Assembly: GCA_000827325.1 (NCBI GenBank)
Contig: KN832880.1
Coordinates: forward strand, 1,282,803-1,346,802
Origin: Oidiodendron maius Zn
Taxonomy: Eukaryota; Ascomycota; Leotiomycetes; Myxotrichaceae
DNA: 64,000 nt
Reading direction: 5' to 3'
Positions 11,647-22,967 of the stretch are shown here, in pieces. The position numbers were made by a program, and so were the translations under genes. The notes below the pieces were generated by a model. The model was not told the DNA's origin. It did not search any database and worked only from the letters and a program-made list of their open reading frames with translations. Every line of letters begins with the position of its first letter. Positions within the stretch are counted from its first letter, which is position 1.

Positions 11647-12628
11647 TCAATAACTCTCCCCGACAGGCACAATTGGACGAGAGAAGAAGCCCAGGACTGG
11701 TGATCTTTGCCATTGTTTCGCAGCCAGGCAGGATCGGGTAACTTAAGTGTTGGTGGATTACTGACTAATACGCTAAGCAGCCAAATTTAGCTAGTGATTT
11801 AGCGGATATCAAGCCCTGAATTAGGCTTCCGTACACAAGTATGCATCCTTTTGTTACTACCAATTTTGCCACCTACCTAAGGCATATAATGAGGGGATAT
11901 ATATGTTCTGTAGTCAGGTAGTCAGTCAATATCAGCTGTACTGGTTGCTTATTAATTGTCAATGTTAATTGATCACGTGAGACTAGTACCAACAGTAAGG
12001 TGACGGGTGTAAGAAGGCATCACGTAAAAAGGGTCTGTTCTTCTAAAGGTGGCGGGTTCGACCACCACTTTTATACATATTTCCTAGCATAATGTACCAA
12101 ATACCATCTCAAATAACCGAAATAAATATGCTTGAGTATACATAAGGTCTCCCTGTATTCAGCTCATGGATATTAGCATTTTAATGCTCAAGTGTCAGTA
12201 TTTGGAGTTAGTCAGCACTCAAACTTGACCGGTGGGCCAACTTCTAGATACGGTGATAATATGGGGCTCACCTAAATCAGTCGAGGGCCAGTCACTCAGA
12301 AATAAAACTGAATACCAGTTTTAACTAGTAGTGTAGCTTGATAGCATTAGATTCAGTTGAAGCGTTCAGGTGATAAAGATTAAGTTAGCCAATCGAGAGT
12401 CGAATTATTTACACGAATACGTCCCCGAAGAGCGTATTCGCTTGGCCCCCGTAAGATTTATTTACATAGTCGCCCAAGGCTATCCACAACAGTCAAGAGT
12501 TCTACTTGACTTCATACCTTGAGATGGCCGACAGACTGTACCTCATAGCGAGCGAAAACTGTTCACATTTGTGTGACATTGACCGACGAGAGGCAAGGAA
12601 CAAGAGCAATCTTCTATTAAAAAACTGC
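11647..12628. other. Intergenic
   Basis: About 1 kb between the regulator's 5' end and the hydrolase's 3' end. Near 12046-12066 a T-arm-like GGTTCGA motif occurs, but no tRNA can be folded around it. Nothing else was recognised. Confidence 0.5.
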
Positions 12629-13447
12629 TTAGACTGAAGCGGCTATGCTGATAATGACTTTGACTAGTTCCTCCGGCGCAGTTACGTTCGGGCAATGACC
12701 GGTGTTTAGCGTGTGAACATCAACCTCCTTGCCGCTCTCCGCCTTGATCCTCTCGATAAACTTCCGCTGCTTGTCGAGAGTAATGATAAAGTCATTCTCA
12801 CAGACAATGTATGAAGCAGGAATGTGTTTGTATGCAGGATAGGTTAACTGCCCTGCGAAGCTGAGAGCTGAATGCCTGGGCATCACCTTCACCAACTCCA
12901 CGGCCTTGTCGAACTCTAGGTCCGGAAACGTTCCCCTAGCGCACAATTCTATACCAACCAGTCTCAAGAAACCATCCTATAATAAATCAGCCTAACGTAA
13001 TAAGTTTGGAGGAGTTAATGAGCGTACATTGCTAGCCTCTACCAGCTCTGGTGGAGCCTCCCCTTGCTCGTTGATTAAGGTATCTCCCTCAAGTAATACA
13101 ATAGAACTCAGGTAGGCAATTCTGACAATCCCTCCGCTCTTCCCCTTTGCTTGTCGCTCGGTCTTGCCTACTCCTTTTGCAGCTTCCGTTCCAACCACCC
13201 CTCCGTACGAGTGAGTTAGCACAAGGACGTCTCTCCCTTTGTCTGCAAGACTCTCAATTATGCCCCTGAAAAATACAGCGTCGTCATTCATGCTGGCGGG
13301 TTGTTCAGGTGGGTTGCGACTCGTTGATGGCAAGCTGTTCACGAATGCTTCGTACCCTTCTTTTTGAATCCTGTTGGCAAGATCATAGTACATAGAGGCG
13401 AATGAAAAAGAGCCAGGTATGATAACGATTGAGGGTTTTGAGGCCAT
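12629..13447 (-). CDS. Alpha/beta hydrolase (AB hydrolase 6 type)
   Basis: 255 residues in two exons (13447-13028 and 12976-12629; intron 12977-13027). Strand beta-1 and oxyanion region: IVIIPGSFSFASMYYDLA. The nucleophile elbow is LTHSYGG with Ser80. The likely acid is Asp202 in CENDF and the base His234 in TGHCPN, so the triad is complete. The protein is small and lacks a signal peptide. It resembles the fungal group related to plant methyl-ester esterases and hydroxynitrile lyases, acting on small esters. The natural substrate is unknown. Its promoter region faces the 3' end of the next gene on the same strand. Confidence 0.85.
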
Positions 13448-13848
13448 ATTGATATTAGAATTTTGGAATGGTAGCTTTCAGGGCAAGGCAGAATTGATAC
13501 TTTATAAGTAGCAGGTAGGTGGAGGGAGGCACTGCGTTTAAATAATTTTGGTATTCGATAATGTTGCACGTACGTAAGTAGTGAGGTCGGTAATAATGTC
13601 CCAAACGGGTAATTAGCCGCAGTATTATCAACAACGCCCCATAACAAAGCGGATGATCGACGATACGGGCGGTGTAACTAAGGAGCCGTCCAAGGTCTTT
13701 TGCTGAGCACAGCATCGATATTACGTGATACGTTGATAATAATGAAGTGTTAGTTCAGGCTATTCTAGTCGGACGATAGGTTTAGAGTTTCTCACTCTCC
13801 TCTTGAAACAATTAATTCTCTACATCAAAGTCGTAATTTCGCAGAGGA
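13448..13848. other. Intergenic
   Basis: Short upstream region of the hydrolase. No feature was recognised. Confidence 0.5.
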
Positions 13849-16206
13849 TCAGTTCTTCCATTCAGATCGACGCCACACTTTTGAGATTATAAAAACCTGA
13901 GCTTGGTCTTCGTCGCACTGCTCCAGCAGCTGTCTAAAGCCCAGCTCATCAGACAGCTCATTGGCGAATGGATTGATGGTTGATCGATCACGAGGATAAG
14001 TATTCCTTTGAACCCAAGCCCTCAAGCGCCTATTTGACCTGTAAAGGTTCTTCTTTGCGAACCGCAAGCAGCTCTGAACAGTGTCATGACTCGAACTCCA
14101 TGACTGCCCTGCCAGCTCAACTGGTTTCTTAATCGATATTGACTCCACTACTGGGCGAATTGCCCCCTTTAACTCTTCCTGTTCTAGCACGAATTGTTCG
14201 CAATTTTGTTTGAAGAACAAAATTGCTTCCTGGATCCGAGGCACTAAGTACTTTAACGGAGCGTTTCTGGCGAAATTGAGATGCGGAGAATGCGGGCCTA
14301 CATCAAAAAGTCCAGACACGAAGTCGAACGCAGCATGTTTTCCAAGTTCTTCGACGGTCTGCTGTTCCCCCGAGAAGATTTTAATACGCTCCAGTTCCTC
14401 AGCAGATGTTGCGCGGTCATTGAGTCGGCAGAACTTGAGGCTTAGCATGACTGCTTGGCCGTCGGCAATGAAGGCTTTGAAATCTCTCCTAAGGTTTGAG
14501 GTCCGAAACAGAAACTCGTCAAGCTGCTTTCTCTCACTGTAGAACTCAGGTTCGATGGAAAGAGCAGCACTCCAGAGCGCACGCCAATCGTAAATAGTTA
14601 CGCGAAACAGTAAATGTCGTAGATTCTCAGCGGAAGAACAAAGGGACGTCGCTGCTCGAATATCGTGTTTCGACATTTTTGTTTGGTCATATCTTCGAGC
14701 TGTATGGACTATCCAGTTGCAAATAGCAGTGAATTTGAACTGAGTTGCACATACTGCGATTGGAGACCACCCGTAAACATCGAACTCCTCCATTTCAGTG
14801 TTCTCGGATAACTCGCAAGGGCCGCATCCTAATCGAATTAAGTTTGACAACGGATCGTCTTCTTCAGTGGATTGACGAGATAGAATAAACATTGATCTGT
14901 AAAACCAGGCCAGCCAGTTTGGGAAATGCCTCACGGGCAAGTCGAGCGACATCTCCGGCTCGAATCTATTCAATTTTCCGATGATTCCGCCGAGGTCTTC
15001 CGTCGGTGATCGATTGACTGGCTGGGTCTCGTCTTTGATATCATCGATGTCGTCAATATCAGTGGCGATACTCCTTGCTTTTTTGGTCTTCTTCCAATAT
15101 TCAAAACTATCGGAAGTTGGATCTCTAGGGAACTCATCCGTGAGAATCTCCTCCTTATGTATAGTCTCTACCACCATCTCACCATCATCCTCTGAGGCTA
15201 TTTCCCCCAATATCACTTGCTCTAATTCTTCATCTTCCGCTTCCTCTTTCTCTGATACTTCCTCCTCCTCTGATGCTTCCTCCTCCTCTAATTCTTCTTT
15301 TCCAAATACTACTTGTTTTCCTTCATCTTCCATTTCTTTTTCTTCCTCCAATGCGTTCTCCCCCAACTCCTCGTCAACTTCTATTGATCCATTTTCTTTT
15401 CCTCCACTCTTCTCGTCGCTCTCATCTAAACTGTTATCCTCTTGCACACTGAGACTAGTATTTCCAGAAAATGAAATGGCCTCGTCCTCATCAGGCAGGA
15501 CATCATCCAGGGCGCCCCTAGTCCCAAGCTCCATAATATACTCCCTGATCGTCTTCCCATGCTTCTCAATAACCTTACTGGAGAATCCCTCTTTAATTAA
15601 CCCCCTTCGGAATTCCTTCCAAACCTTCTTGTCATCCTCAGCGTACGATGTTAAAATCGAACCTTCCCCACTCGGACCACTTCTCACTTGCAGCTCTGCC
15701 GTAATCCAATTTAAAGACTGCCTCATCTCGCTCAACTCCCCACCCTGCCTCTCCATATATCTCTCTACCCTCCCTTGCGACCCAATAGTTATTAGATTCA
15801 AAAATAGTGTCAACGCCGATGTGTATGTCGCAATCTTAACCCTTATCTCGCCCAAATCCTGCATCTCTCCATTTCCGAACCGCACCCTCTGCCAGAGCCT
15901 CGTCACCTTCCGTTTCTCATCATCCAAAGCATTGTATTTCTCAAGTATCTGTGCGAGAACGCGTAGCACGCGCGCACAGTTCCGTGTGAGGAGCAAGAGC
16001 TCATCGCGCCGCCCGTCGTGTGTCTGGCTCAGCAGAGATGCAGGATTCTGCACTTCGACTGAGAGCCGCGAGAGTACGATGTGCAGACTAGTGACTTCGC
16101 GCGAGAGGCCGGCGTGCGCGCCGACGGCTTTCCGTGTGTTCTGCACAACGCTCCATGCTAGTTGCGTGAGCTGGATGAAGTCTCCGATAGAGTATCCAAA
16201 GGACAT
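13849..16206 (-). CDS. Protein with STAND-type N-terminal helical domain and Glu-rich tract
   Basis: About 785 residues, intronless. The start was placed at the Met of MSFGYSIGDF, the usual beginning of this domain. The open frame continues 50 codons upstream to 16356 with no conserved sequence. Residues 1-230 form an all-helical domain like the N-terminal (helo/Fungal_N-like) domains that precede NACHT or ankyrin modules in fungal STAND receptors, followed by the common block DDKKVWKEFRRGLIKEGFSS. No NTP-binding P-loop is present. Residues about 238-353 are very acidic, with runs of Glu. Residues about 430-785 are helical and not recognised, and include a second Trp-rich segment. It may be a free signalling or adaptor form of an NLR N-terminal domain. 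The function is unknown. Confidence 0.7.
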   Translation of the reverse strand: MSFGYSIGDFIQLTQLAWSVVQNTRKAVGAHAGLSREVTSLHIVLSRLSVEVQNPASLLSQTHDGRRDELLLLTRNCARVLRVLAQILEKYNALDDEKRKVTRLWQRVRFGNGEMQDLGEIRVKIATYTSALTLFLNLITIGSQGRVERYMERQGGELSEMRQSLNWITAELQVRSGPSGEGSILTSYAEDDKKVWKEFRRGLIKEGFSSKVIEKHGKTIREYIMELGTRGALDDVLPDEDEAISFSGNTSLSVQEDNSLDESDEKSGGKENGSIEVDEELGENALEEEKEMEDEGKQVVFGKEELEEEEASEEEEVSEKEEAEDEELEQVILGEIASEDDGEMVVETIHKEEILTDEFPRDPTSDSFEYWKKTKKARSIATDIDDIDDIKDETQPVNRSPTEDLGGIIGKLNRFEPEMSLDLPVRHFPNWLAWFYRSMFILSRQSTEEDDPLSNLIRLGCGPCELSENTEMEEFDVYGWSPIAVCATQFKFTAICNWIVHTARRYDQTKMSKHDIRAATSLCSSAENLRHLLFRVTIYDWRALWSAALSIEPEFYSERKQLDEFLFRTSNLRRDFKAFIADGQAVMLSLKFCRLNDRATSAEELERIKIFSGEQQTVEELGKHAAFDFVSGLFDVGPHSPHLNFARNAPLKYLVPRIQEAILFFKQNCEQFVLEQEELKGAIRPVVESISIKKPVELAGQSWSSSHDTVQSCLRFAKKNLYRSNRRLRAWVQRNTYPRDRSTINPFANELSDELGFRQLLEQCDEDQAQVFIISKVWRRSEWKN

Positions 16207-16673
16207 TTGCTTGAATTGGACATCCGAATTCGTGGGTGGAGAGTAGAAATACACTAAAGGAGCAGAAGAGGGGTAACGCGCAGCCACGGTATTTTTTGAC
16301 TCCACCTTGCGACTAGGCTGTTCATGATAGAGAGTGGAGCAACATATGCCTCTCAAGCTGGCTGTTTATAGAATCCGTGGATATTATACTCTATAAAATC
16401 TAGCATCTTATGACTACGTTTTTCATTTTAGCTTTTAGTCCTTTGATTATGAATATTATATGAGCTATTATATATGGATGGACCACACCTGCTCAATCCA
16501 CGTGACAGAAGTGGCGCCGACCTGCAACGCTGTTTAACCAGTCTCTGACTCATGCACCTCTTATCGCCTACTTCTTTTTTCAATTACTTTCAGTCTGAGC
16601 ATACTTGCGAACTTCTACTTTCAGAGGATAGCAGTCAGTCCAGAACGACGACGCCATAGCTGCCACGCCCGCC
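16207..16673. other. Divergent promoter region
   Basis: 467 bp between two divergently read genes, probably a shared promoter region. No motif was identified with confidence. Confidence 0.5.
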
Positions 16674-17354
16674 ATGTCAGTCACAGTCTTGCCCATCGCG
16701 CCAACGTCCAAAGAAGTAGAAGAAATGATGGAGGTCTTTAAGAACGCATTTGGCCCCGATCCACTTATAGAGTTTTGCTTTAACCGGCCTAATGTCCCAC
16801 GGAAGCCGAAGGAGAAGAACGTAGCTGAGCACTTAGAACGTATAGCTAGTCCACAGTTCATCTACCACAAAGCTGTTGATCCCGAGAGCCCTAGCGGACC
16901 TATATTGGGCGTCGCGGCATGGTACTTGGTCGATAACCCGCGGAATTCGACGCAGAATATCCCATGGGGCGATCCCTCACCGGAGGTACACTTAGAATGC
17001 TATGAAGCCTCTCTCGGCGCCTTACGCCGCTGGCGCCTCAACTACTTCCATGAACGCAACCAACCCTTCATCTACATGGCCATACTGACCGTCATGCCAG
17101 AGGTTCAGCGTCGCGGCGTCGGTAGTGCACTGCTAAGGGTTGGACTGAAGGAAGCTGATCGTAGGGGATTGCCAGCTTTCATCGAGGCTAGCCCCTCAGG
17201 ACTGGGCTTATATAAGAAGTTCGGCTGGGAAGAAAAGCTGAAGACTACTGTCAACCTTAAAGACTATGGTGGCGAAGACGTGGAATGCGTTACAGTTGGG
17301 TTGGTTCGTCCTGCGGGTGCAAAGGAGACAACTGGGACCTCGCCCAATGTTTGA
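16674..17354 (+). CDS. GNAT-family N-acetyltransferase
   Basis: 226 residues, intronless. The acetyl-CoA binding segment (motif A) is LTVMPEVQRRGVGSALL, matching the Q/RxxGxG/A consensus at residues about 140-156. It is followed by EADRRGLPAFIEASPSGLGLYKKFGW (motif B), where the SPSGLGLYKKFG loop is typical of small GNATs. The N-terminal half is variable and probably binds the amine substrate. Cytosolic. This fungal group acetylates small amines or is uncharacterised, and the substrate is not predictable. It is divergent from the Glu-rich protein. Confidence 0.88.
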   Translation: MSVTVLPIAPTSKEVEEMMEVFKNAFGPDPLIEFCFNRPNVPRKPKEKNVAEHLERIASPQFIYHKAVDPESPSGPILGVAAWYLVDNPRNSTQNIPWGDPSPEVHLECYEASLGALRRWRLNYFHERNQPFIYMAILTVMPEVQRRGVGSALLRVGLKEADRRGLPAFIEASPSGLGLYKKFGWEEKLKTTVNLKDYGGEDVECVTVGLVRPAGAKETTGTSPNV

Positions 17355-17839
17355 CGGCCAGAGTTACACGTCCACCACCTAATGCTCCCTCAAAATTAGT
17401 GGCAGCACAACATAAAGTCAATAACAATATAAGTGAGGAGCAAACCATTTCGGAACAGTAAATGTTGACATAATGTACTGTTACTTGATGTCTGGGGTTC
17501 TTCTTCGTTTAGCGGAAATATCTATTCTACCAGGTGTGCTTTCCTTCTGGCATTCCATATGTGATATCGATTTAAGCTCCTGTTCACATGTTAGTTGGGT
17601 CAAGTGAAGTACATACCTTTATACAACCAGTACGCAGAGAGTTCCTTTGCTCTCTCTCTAAGCCTGGAGCCGATTCCGTCAAGAACGATACAGGCAGTCA
17701 AAGCAGGTGGGGGCAAGGATCCGGTTTCAATGTTTACTGTAATCTAACAGCGTGAGACTTAAACAGAAATAAAAAGGTAGATTCAGAGGAAATTAGTCCT
17801 GATCCGTATCGCTACGTTCTTTTAGCATTGACGATCACT
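17355..17839. other. Intergenic
   Basis: 3' region of the acetyltransferase gene. No feature was recognised. Confidence 0.5.
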
Positions 17840-18202
17840 TTAGTCAGCGTCGCAACTAATTGTAGAAATCAGGAGTAGCCCACACTGGGCACTGTCTTTT
17901 GATCCTATTCTTGGCGGGACCCAACCCGCTTCTCCTTGCAAAATACTCGTCCACGGGTGCGCGTAAGCAATCTGCCGACGGATCTTGCCACCGTCGAAAG
18001 ATACCTGAAACAGGATAAACTCGCAGACCCCGGTGAATCTGGTACGGCCATTTTAGACATGGACGGAATAGCGGCTTGGCTTTCCGACCTCTTTTACCAT
18101 GACAGGGGTTAAGTACTCGAATCCCCCGGGCGCTATACCAAAGAAGCTAAAACCTGGCAATGGCGTGGGAATTTTCAGCGGGGTAACTCTTTGATGGCTA
18201 TT
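17840..18202 (-). pseudogene. Short coding-like frame with one stop, unknown family
   Basis: About 120 codons on the - strand, interrupted by one TAA at 18053-18055. The residues look like real protein on both sides of the stop: PTPLPGFSFFGIAPGGFEYL before it, and TRFTGVCEFILFQVSFDGGK and IRRQIAYAHPWTSILQGE after it. No GT-AG pair of sensible length removes the stop. No start is obvious and no family was recognised. It may be a recently broken gene or an exon with an unseen partner upstream. Confidence 0.35.
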
Positions 18203-18450
18203 CTAGACGCATCGTGATGGCTACGGCCGTTCTGCTTCCTATATACCCGACTGCTTATTGGACCTGATAAAAGACCATGTAGGTCATCAGGCACAGGTCT
18301 TGTAACCTGATAGCAGCTGGCGAATCGGCGTCACACTCGAGTTGATATACTTGTTATATAGCCATGTGTCTCTTCCCACGACCTTATTTTGTCGACTCCC
18401 TTCCATTTTCTTTTTCACATTGCTCGGATTGTTGTCATCACTTTATCAAT

Positions 18451-19287
18451 ATGAAGCTCACTCTTGTCTTACTTTTGGGCCAAGCTAGCTTAGCTTTTGC
18501 CTATCTAGCTACAACTACTGCAAGTGCTTCGATTTCTCCTCTGGCCATACACTAATTGTATCATAGCGCTACTACGATGGACAAGAAGGCGCCTGTGGCT
18601 GTGGTACTAGCTCAGGTCTTTTCTCCTGGCAAGTCAGTTTCCTCCCAACCCTTCATTGTATCTCTACATTCCTCACGCAATATTACGTAGCTCGGCATCA
18701 GTAACGGTGTCTATACTGCTGCAGGCTCACAAGCCCTCTATGACACTGCTGGCGCTTCTTGGTGTGGAGCTGGATGCGGCAAGTGTTATAACTTGACGTC
18801 TACAGGCAGTTCGCCCTGCACTACCTGCGGTGAAGGCGGAGTTGCCGGCGAGAGCATCATTGTCATGATCACGAATCTATGCCCTTATAACGGAAACCAG
18901 CAGTGGTGCCCACCGGTTGGCGGCACTAATCAGTACGGATATAGCTACCACTTTGACCTCATGGCCCAAAGCCCTTTGATTGGCGACAATCCTATTGTGA
19001 ATTTTGAACCGGTGGCCTGCCCTGGACAGGCTGTCTCAGACTGGGATACCTGCGTGTGCTACGGACAGACAGCAACGGACACAACACCAAACGGACTGAC
19101 GACAGGTGGGACCCAACCTGCCTCAGCCACAAGCTCGAACAAACCTACGAGCACGGGCTCTTCTGGGGCTACTCAAACTTTGTACGGCCAATGCGGCGGC
19201 ATTGGCTGGACTGGTCCTACAGTCTGTGCGTCCCCAGCCACCTGCGTCGAAGGAAACTCTTATTACTCTCAGTGCTTAGATAGTTAG
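18451..19287 (+). CDS. cel45A: GH45 endoglucanase with C-terminal CBM1 (Cel45A/EG V type)
   Basis: 243 residues, secreted, endo-1,4-beta-glucanase acting on cellulose. Exons: 18451-18519, 18567-18632 and 18691-19287. Signal peptide [17 protein letters not shown], then the GH45 catalytic domain opening [17 protein letters not shown] with the catalytic Asp in [19 protein letters not shown] in the middle, and a second likely catalytic Asp in YHFDLMA. A Ser/Thr/Pro linker (about 175-205) joins to a CBM1, [17 protein letters not shown]...YYSQCL, with its Cys and aromatic residues. Length and order closely match Trichoderma Cel45A from memory. The first intron (18520-18566) begins GCAAGT, a GC-AG intron with branch-like ACTAAT. 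The second (18633-18690) begins GTCAGT. It is likely repressed by glucose and induced on cellulose as in its family, but no sites were assigned. Confidence 0.95.
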
Positions 19288-20125
19288 AGGAATTTATGAC
19301 TAGCTTCCTAGCAGAAGTAAATAATCTTCTGTGGGCGGTAGTTGACATAAGAGATACTACGCACAGTCAGACATCAAACCTGTCGTCAGTCTGAGTCTAA
19401 CGATAGAGCTTATTAGCAACCTCATCTGGCCATAGAATCCAATAAGATTTGGATCTAGATTCTAAGGCTTTTGTATGTGAGCTTGTTATTTGTGGCCCGA
19501 CTATTGAGGAGATTTTTGTCTGCGGAGTTGTTGTTGTCGAGGCTGCTGTACAGTACGTGAACTTGAGCTGATTGGAGGAAGGGAACTTGCTATAGCAGCG
19601 GACATCCTTCATCTTGTATTCTTTAAATATTTTAGCATTTTAGTCATCTAGCGCTTCTACCTATTAAGTACATTATACTTTACATATTTATACTTCTATT
19701 GTATATAAGTTATTAATCTTTATAAAGTACTTAAATTGAGCTTATACTAGTGCTTCGCCGGCACTACTTATAGCCTTCACCCAGCAATAGCTCTCATTAT
19801 GAGCAAAAGACGTCTGACTTGTCAGAATAAGGAAAGATAATCGAGAGTTCAGACACTATTCCCGGCCTACTGTCCAAAGGCGGTTATAATCTTGACAATT
19901 GACCAGGCCATCTCACTCGTCAAGTGCCTCTTTTGAAAATCCCTAGATATGTATTATGGCGAACTGATCCTCTTCATACCTAAAGCACATTGTCTTCTAA
20001 ACCTTGGCCCGAACCTTTCTCCCTTCCAGAGCGATCTCATTCCTTTAGACTGTGATTTATTTTAGGTTTTCCTTGGTCTATGATGACTACAAATTCATAG
20101 AAGCTGACAAATCTCTATCTGAAAT
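19288..20125. other. Intergenic
   Basis: Convergent 3' ends. About 19620-19760 is AT-rich. No gene or repeat was recognised. Confidence 0.5.
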
Positions 20126-21957
20126 TTAATCAACACCCCATATGCCCAACGGTCCTTCCTCTCTTCTACCGCCTCCATTTGTCACTAAATCACGATCTAG
20201 TCGCCTAATTCTCTTGACGAGCGTACCCACAATTAGGGGTCCAATAATTGTGCAGAGTACAATGGCCCAAGTGGCTATCAGATAGATTTCAGAAGGTTGT
20301 GAAGGTTCCCTGGAGATATCAGAAGAGAATACGCCCGTTGTCTCTGCCAAAGACGCGATCAAGAAACCAATCTCTCCACGGGCAGTCATGGCTGTACCAA
20401 GTACAGCAGCTGGATAGAGCGACAAGGGACGGTTGATATGTTTGGCTTTCAGTTTTTGGGCGCGTTTCCGTCCTTCGTTTGCGTTAGCAGACGTCTGAGG
20501 TGTGCCGTCAGCTACATCATGTAGCTGAATGCTCAAATTGCCAGTCGTCATTACCCCTGCCTGACTAGTAGAAGTCTCTTTGCCTTTATTCGTCGATCTC
20601 TTTTCTCCCTTCTTCTTCGCTGCCCTGCCCAAGATTCTTAGATCTCTAATCTTAGACTTAAGCACAAACTTAGGGAAGATAGGGCCAGAGAATCTCACAA
20701 GCCAAAGACCTGTGGCGAGTTTTGCAAATAGCATTAGGATAGTATACACGATACCACGCCAGACGACTGGGCCCGAAAAGAGCTTAGTGAGGGGAATGGC
20801 AAAGCCGATTGAAGCGAAAAAGAGGGGTTTGAATAAGCGATGAAGGATTGGTCCATAAAAGAGTTCGAAAGTCGCAGCTCCTGATGTAGAAGCAAGGACA
20901 AGGGTAGCGGTCGAGTTGGGCGCCGAGGCTGATCTGTTTATGACTGCTGGATTCGCTAAGTGCGGCGGGGCTTCATCTATTCTCTCCGTGCAAGTACCAT
21001 TCCTATCTCCGGTAGATGCGGCATTATTGGTGGGAGTGGTACGCTGCGAAAATTCGCTATCCCACCAGCTGATAGATGCTCCAGCCAAGTACGCAGCGAA
21101 CAGATTTGATGTCCCTGCATATGATGCTCCAGTGACTAGGCCTAGGAGAATTATCGTGTGAATAACGACCGGGGTGTAAGTGTTTCTAGCTGTCCTTGCC
21201 ACCCTTCCATCTTGCTTTGCCCTGACCTTCGAGTTGAACCATAGCGTCACTGGCTTAGCAATAAACATACAGGTTAAAATAACAATTCCAAGCCCGATAG
21301 ATACCGCGATCGGCCTGACGACAGTGATAGGACTAAAGCTATCTTCGCCGAGGTTTGAGATGACTTGCACCATTACTAATCCAACAACGTCGTCCATCAT
21401 CGCTGCAGTGGTGAGGACAACCCCCAGCCGACTGGATGAAAGTCCACTCGTGCTAAGGATGGTAAATGTCGTGCCCAAACTGGTAGAGCAAAGCGCCGCA
21501 CCTGCACTAAAAGCCTGTAGCGGTGTGGCAGAAGCAAGAGGTTCAAGACTGAAGGATAGTGCAATAGGGATGGCGATGCCCGTTAAGGCCACCATTGTTG
21601 CCAGGACAGCATTGGCTTTCAAAGCTGCGAATCTAGTTTGCAGTCCCCCTGCAAGGTATCAGCAACAATAATTTGGTAGAGTCATGAAGCATGAGCAGTA
21701 CCTTCATAGACCAAGAGAATAAGACCAATATATCCAAGTTGTACAATGACAGTCTCAGTCTCTTGGCTAAGCAGTTTCCCCCCAGGTGTTCCCCATGCCA
21801 CACCAACAAAGATTTGGCCGATGAGCCCACAGAATATTAGGTTGTCAAAGACGTGGTTAATGATATTAAGGACGAGAAGAAACGCAGTCTGGGTTAAGAT
21901 AGTGACAATATCTGGCTCATGATATGGGAGATAGGACATTACTTGTGTCGAAGACAT
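20126..21957 (-). CDS. CPA2-family Na+/H+ (cation/proton) antiporter
   Basis: 592 residues in two exons (21957-21702 and 21648-20126; intron 21649-21701). It is a polytopic membrane protein. The first exon holds the first helices and reads into VYEGGLQTRFAAL across the splice junction, the conserved third-to-fourth helix region. The exchange core is ALCSTSLGTTFTILSTSGL followed by AAMMDDVVGLVMVQV, whose paired Asp residues (MMDDVVG) match the cation-binding site of CPA2 exchangers (NapA/Kef-like). A hydrophilic loop rich in Lys/Arg (around residue 430) separates the last helices, and AMTARGEIGFLIAS is the conserved ARGE helix. It probably exchanges Na+ or K+ for protons at the plasma membrane or a vacuolar membrane. 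No defects were seen. Confidence 0.9.
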
Positions 21958-22967
21958 ATTGGATCTATTGAAAAGCTGTTCATCAGCTCATAGGAGATAG
22001 GATATCAAAATGGGAGCAAGTTGAAAAGCTTACATGTGTAGCGGGAATGAGGTCAGCCCTCTTGTAGCCTGGTGCCTTAGGCCCCAATTCCTGCACGTGA
22101 GATGATTATTATGTGTAAGGTTTACTTTCGTTATTGTAATCTTACAATGCTAACTAACTGGTTTGTTCAACGGGGTGATTTATATTGCCGCATATGGGTA
22201 ATTGGCCGAAGACTCCTGATCACTGAAAGTTAAAAAAAATCGGGGCAGGGGAACCCAGCCGTGAAAGCGCCTGGACCACTGACAGCCACCGAATTACGAT
22301 AACCTGGCGAGTAACAAACACCAGGTCTGTCCATCGCCAATTGGTTAACTATGTTTTAACAGTACTGATGATCCATGAGGGTTGTTGGTTAGTCCCAAGT
22401 GCTCTGACAAGCGTATCTTCTCATTACCAATTTTAATAACTCTATGGGCGCTGCATTAGATGAGCGGAATGCACAAACTCTTATACCAACCTTTCTCTCC
22501 GTCGCACATAGCCCAGCCTAATAGTAGATTTACACAGAGGTTAGTAACCAAATTACGTCACTGCGCCCTTCGCTTTTTGCGAGATCCTGTGCCATTTCCA
22601 CTTCCAATTGCTGTGACGTCGGATGTCGTATTGACGGCGATAAAGTATTGGGAGCTTCCCGCCCCACCTCTGGCAAGTTTCGCAACACATCTCTAGTTCC
22701 TCGGAGATAACGTCCGGCTGGCACCCATTATAAGCAGCAACTTGGCTTGAGGCCCTCCTGAGATTTGAAATCCTTCCCATCACGCCTGTAATGCTACGCC
22801 AAAACAAAAGGCTGGGGAATTTTCTGACGACACATCATATCATCATTGGTAGTACCCCAAGACATAGTCGGACAAACTGTAAACGTAAATTCTACCCTCA
22901 TCATTCTTCATTAAGCTTCAATTCCTTCCAGGCTTCCTCAAGACACTTCTCCTCATTACTGCAAAAC
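21958..22967. other. Divergent promoter region
   Basis: About 1 kb between two divergent genes. No gene was recognised. It presumably holds both promoters and the SDR 5' leader. Confidence 0.5.

Noticed and set aside
12030-12070. tRNA-like T-arm (GGGTTCGACCACC)
   Set aside because: No acceptor stem, D arm or anticodon arm could be folded around it. The anticodon-like TTCTTCTAA has no stem.
14981-16246. 421-codon + strand frame, Ser-rich
   Set aside because: It is antisense to the Glu-rich part of the STAND-type N-domain gene (Glu codons read as Ser/Phe), has no family features, and the - strand protein has a recognisable domain.
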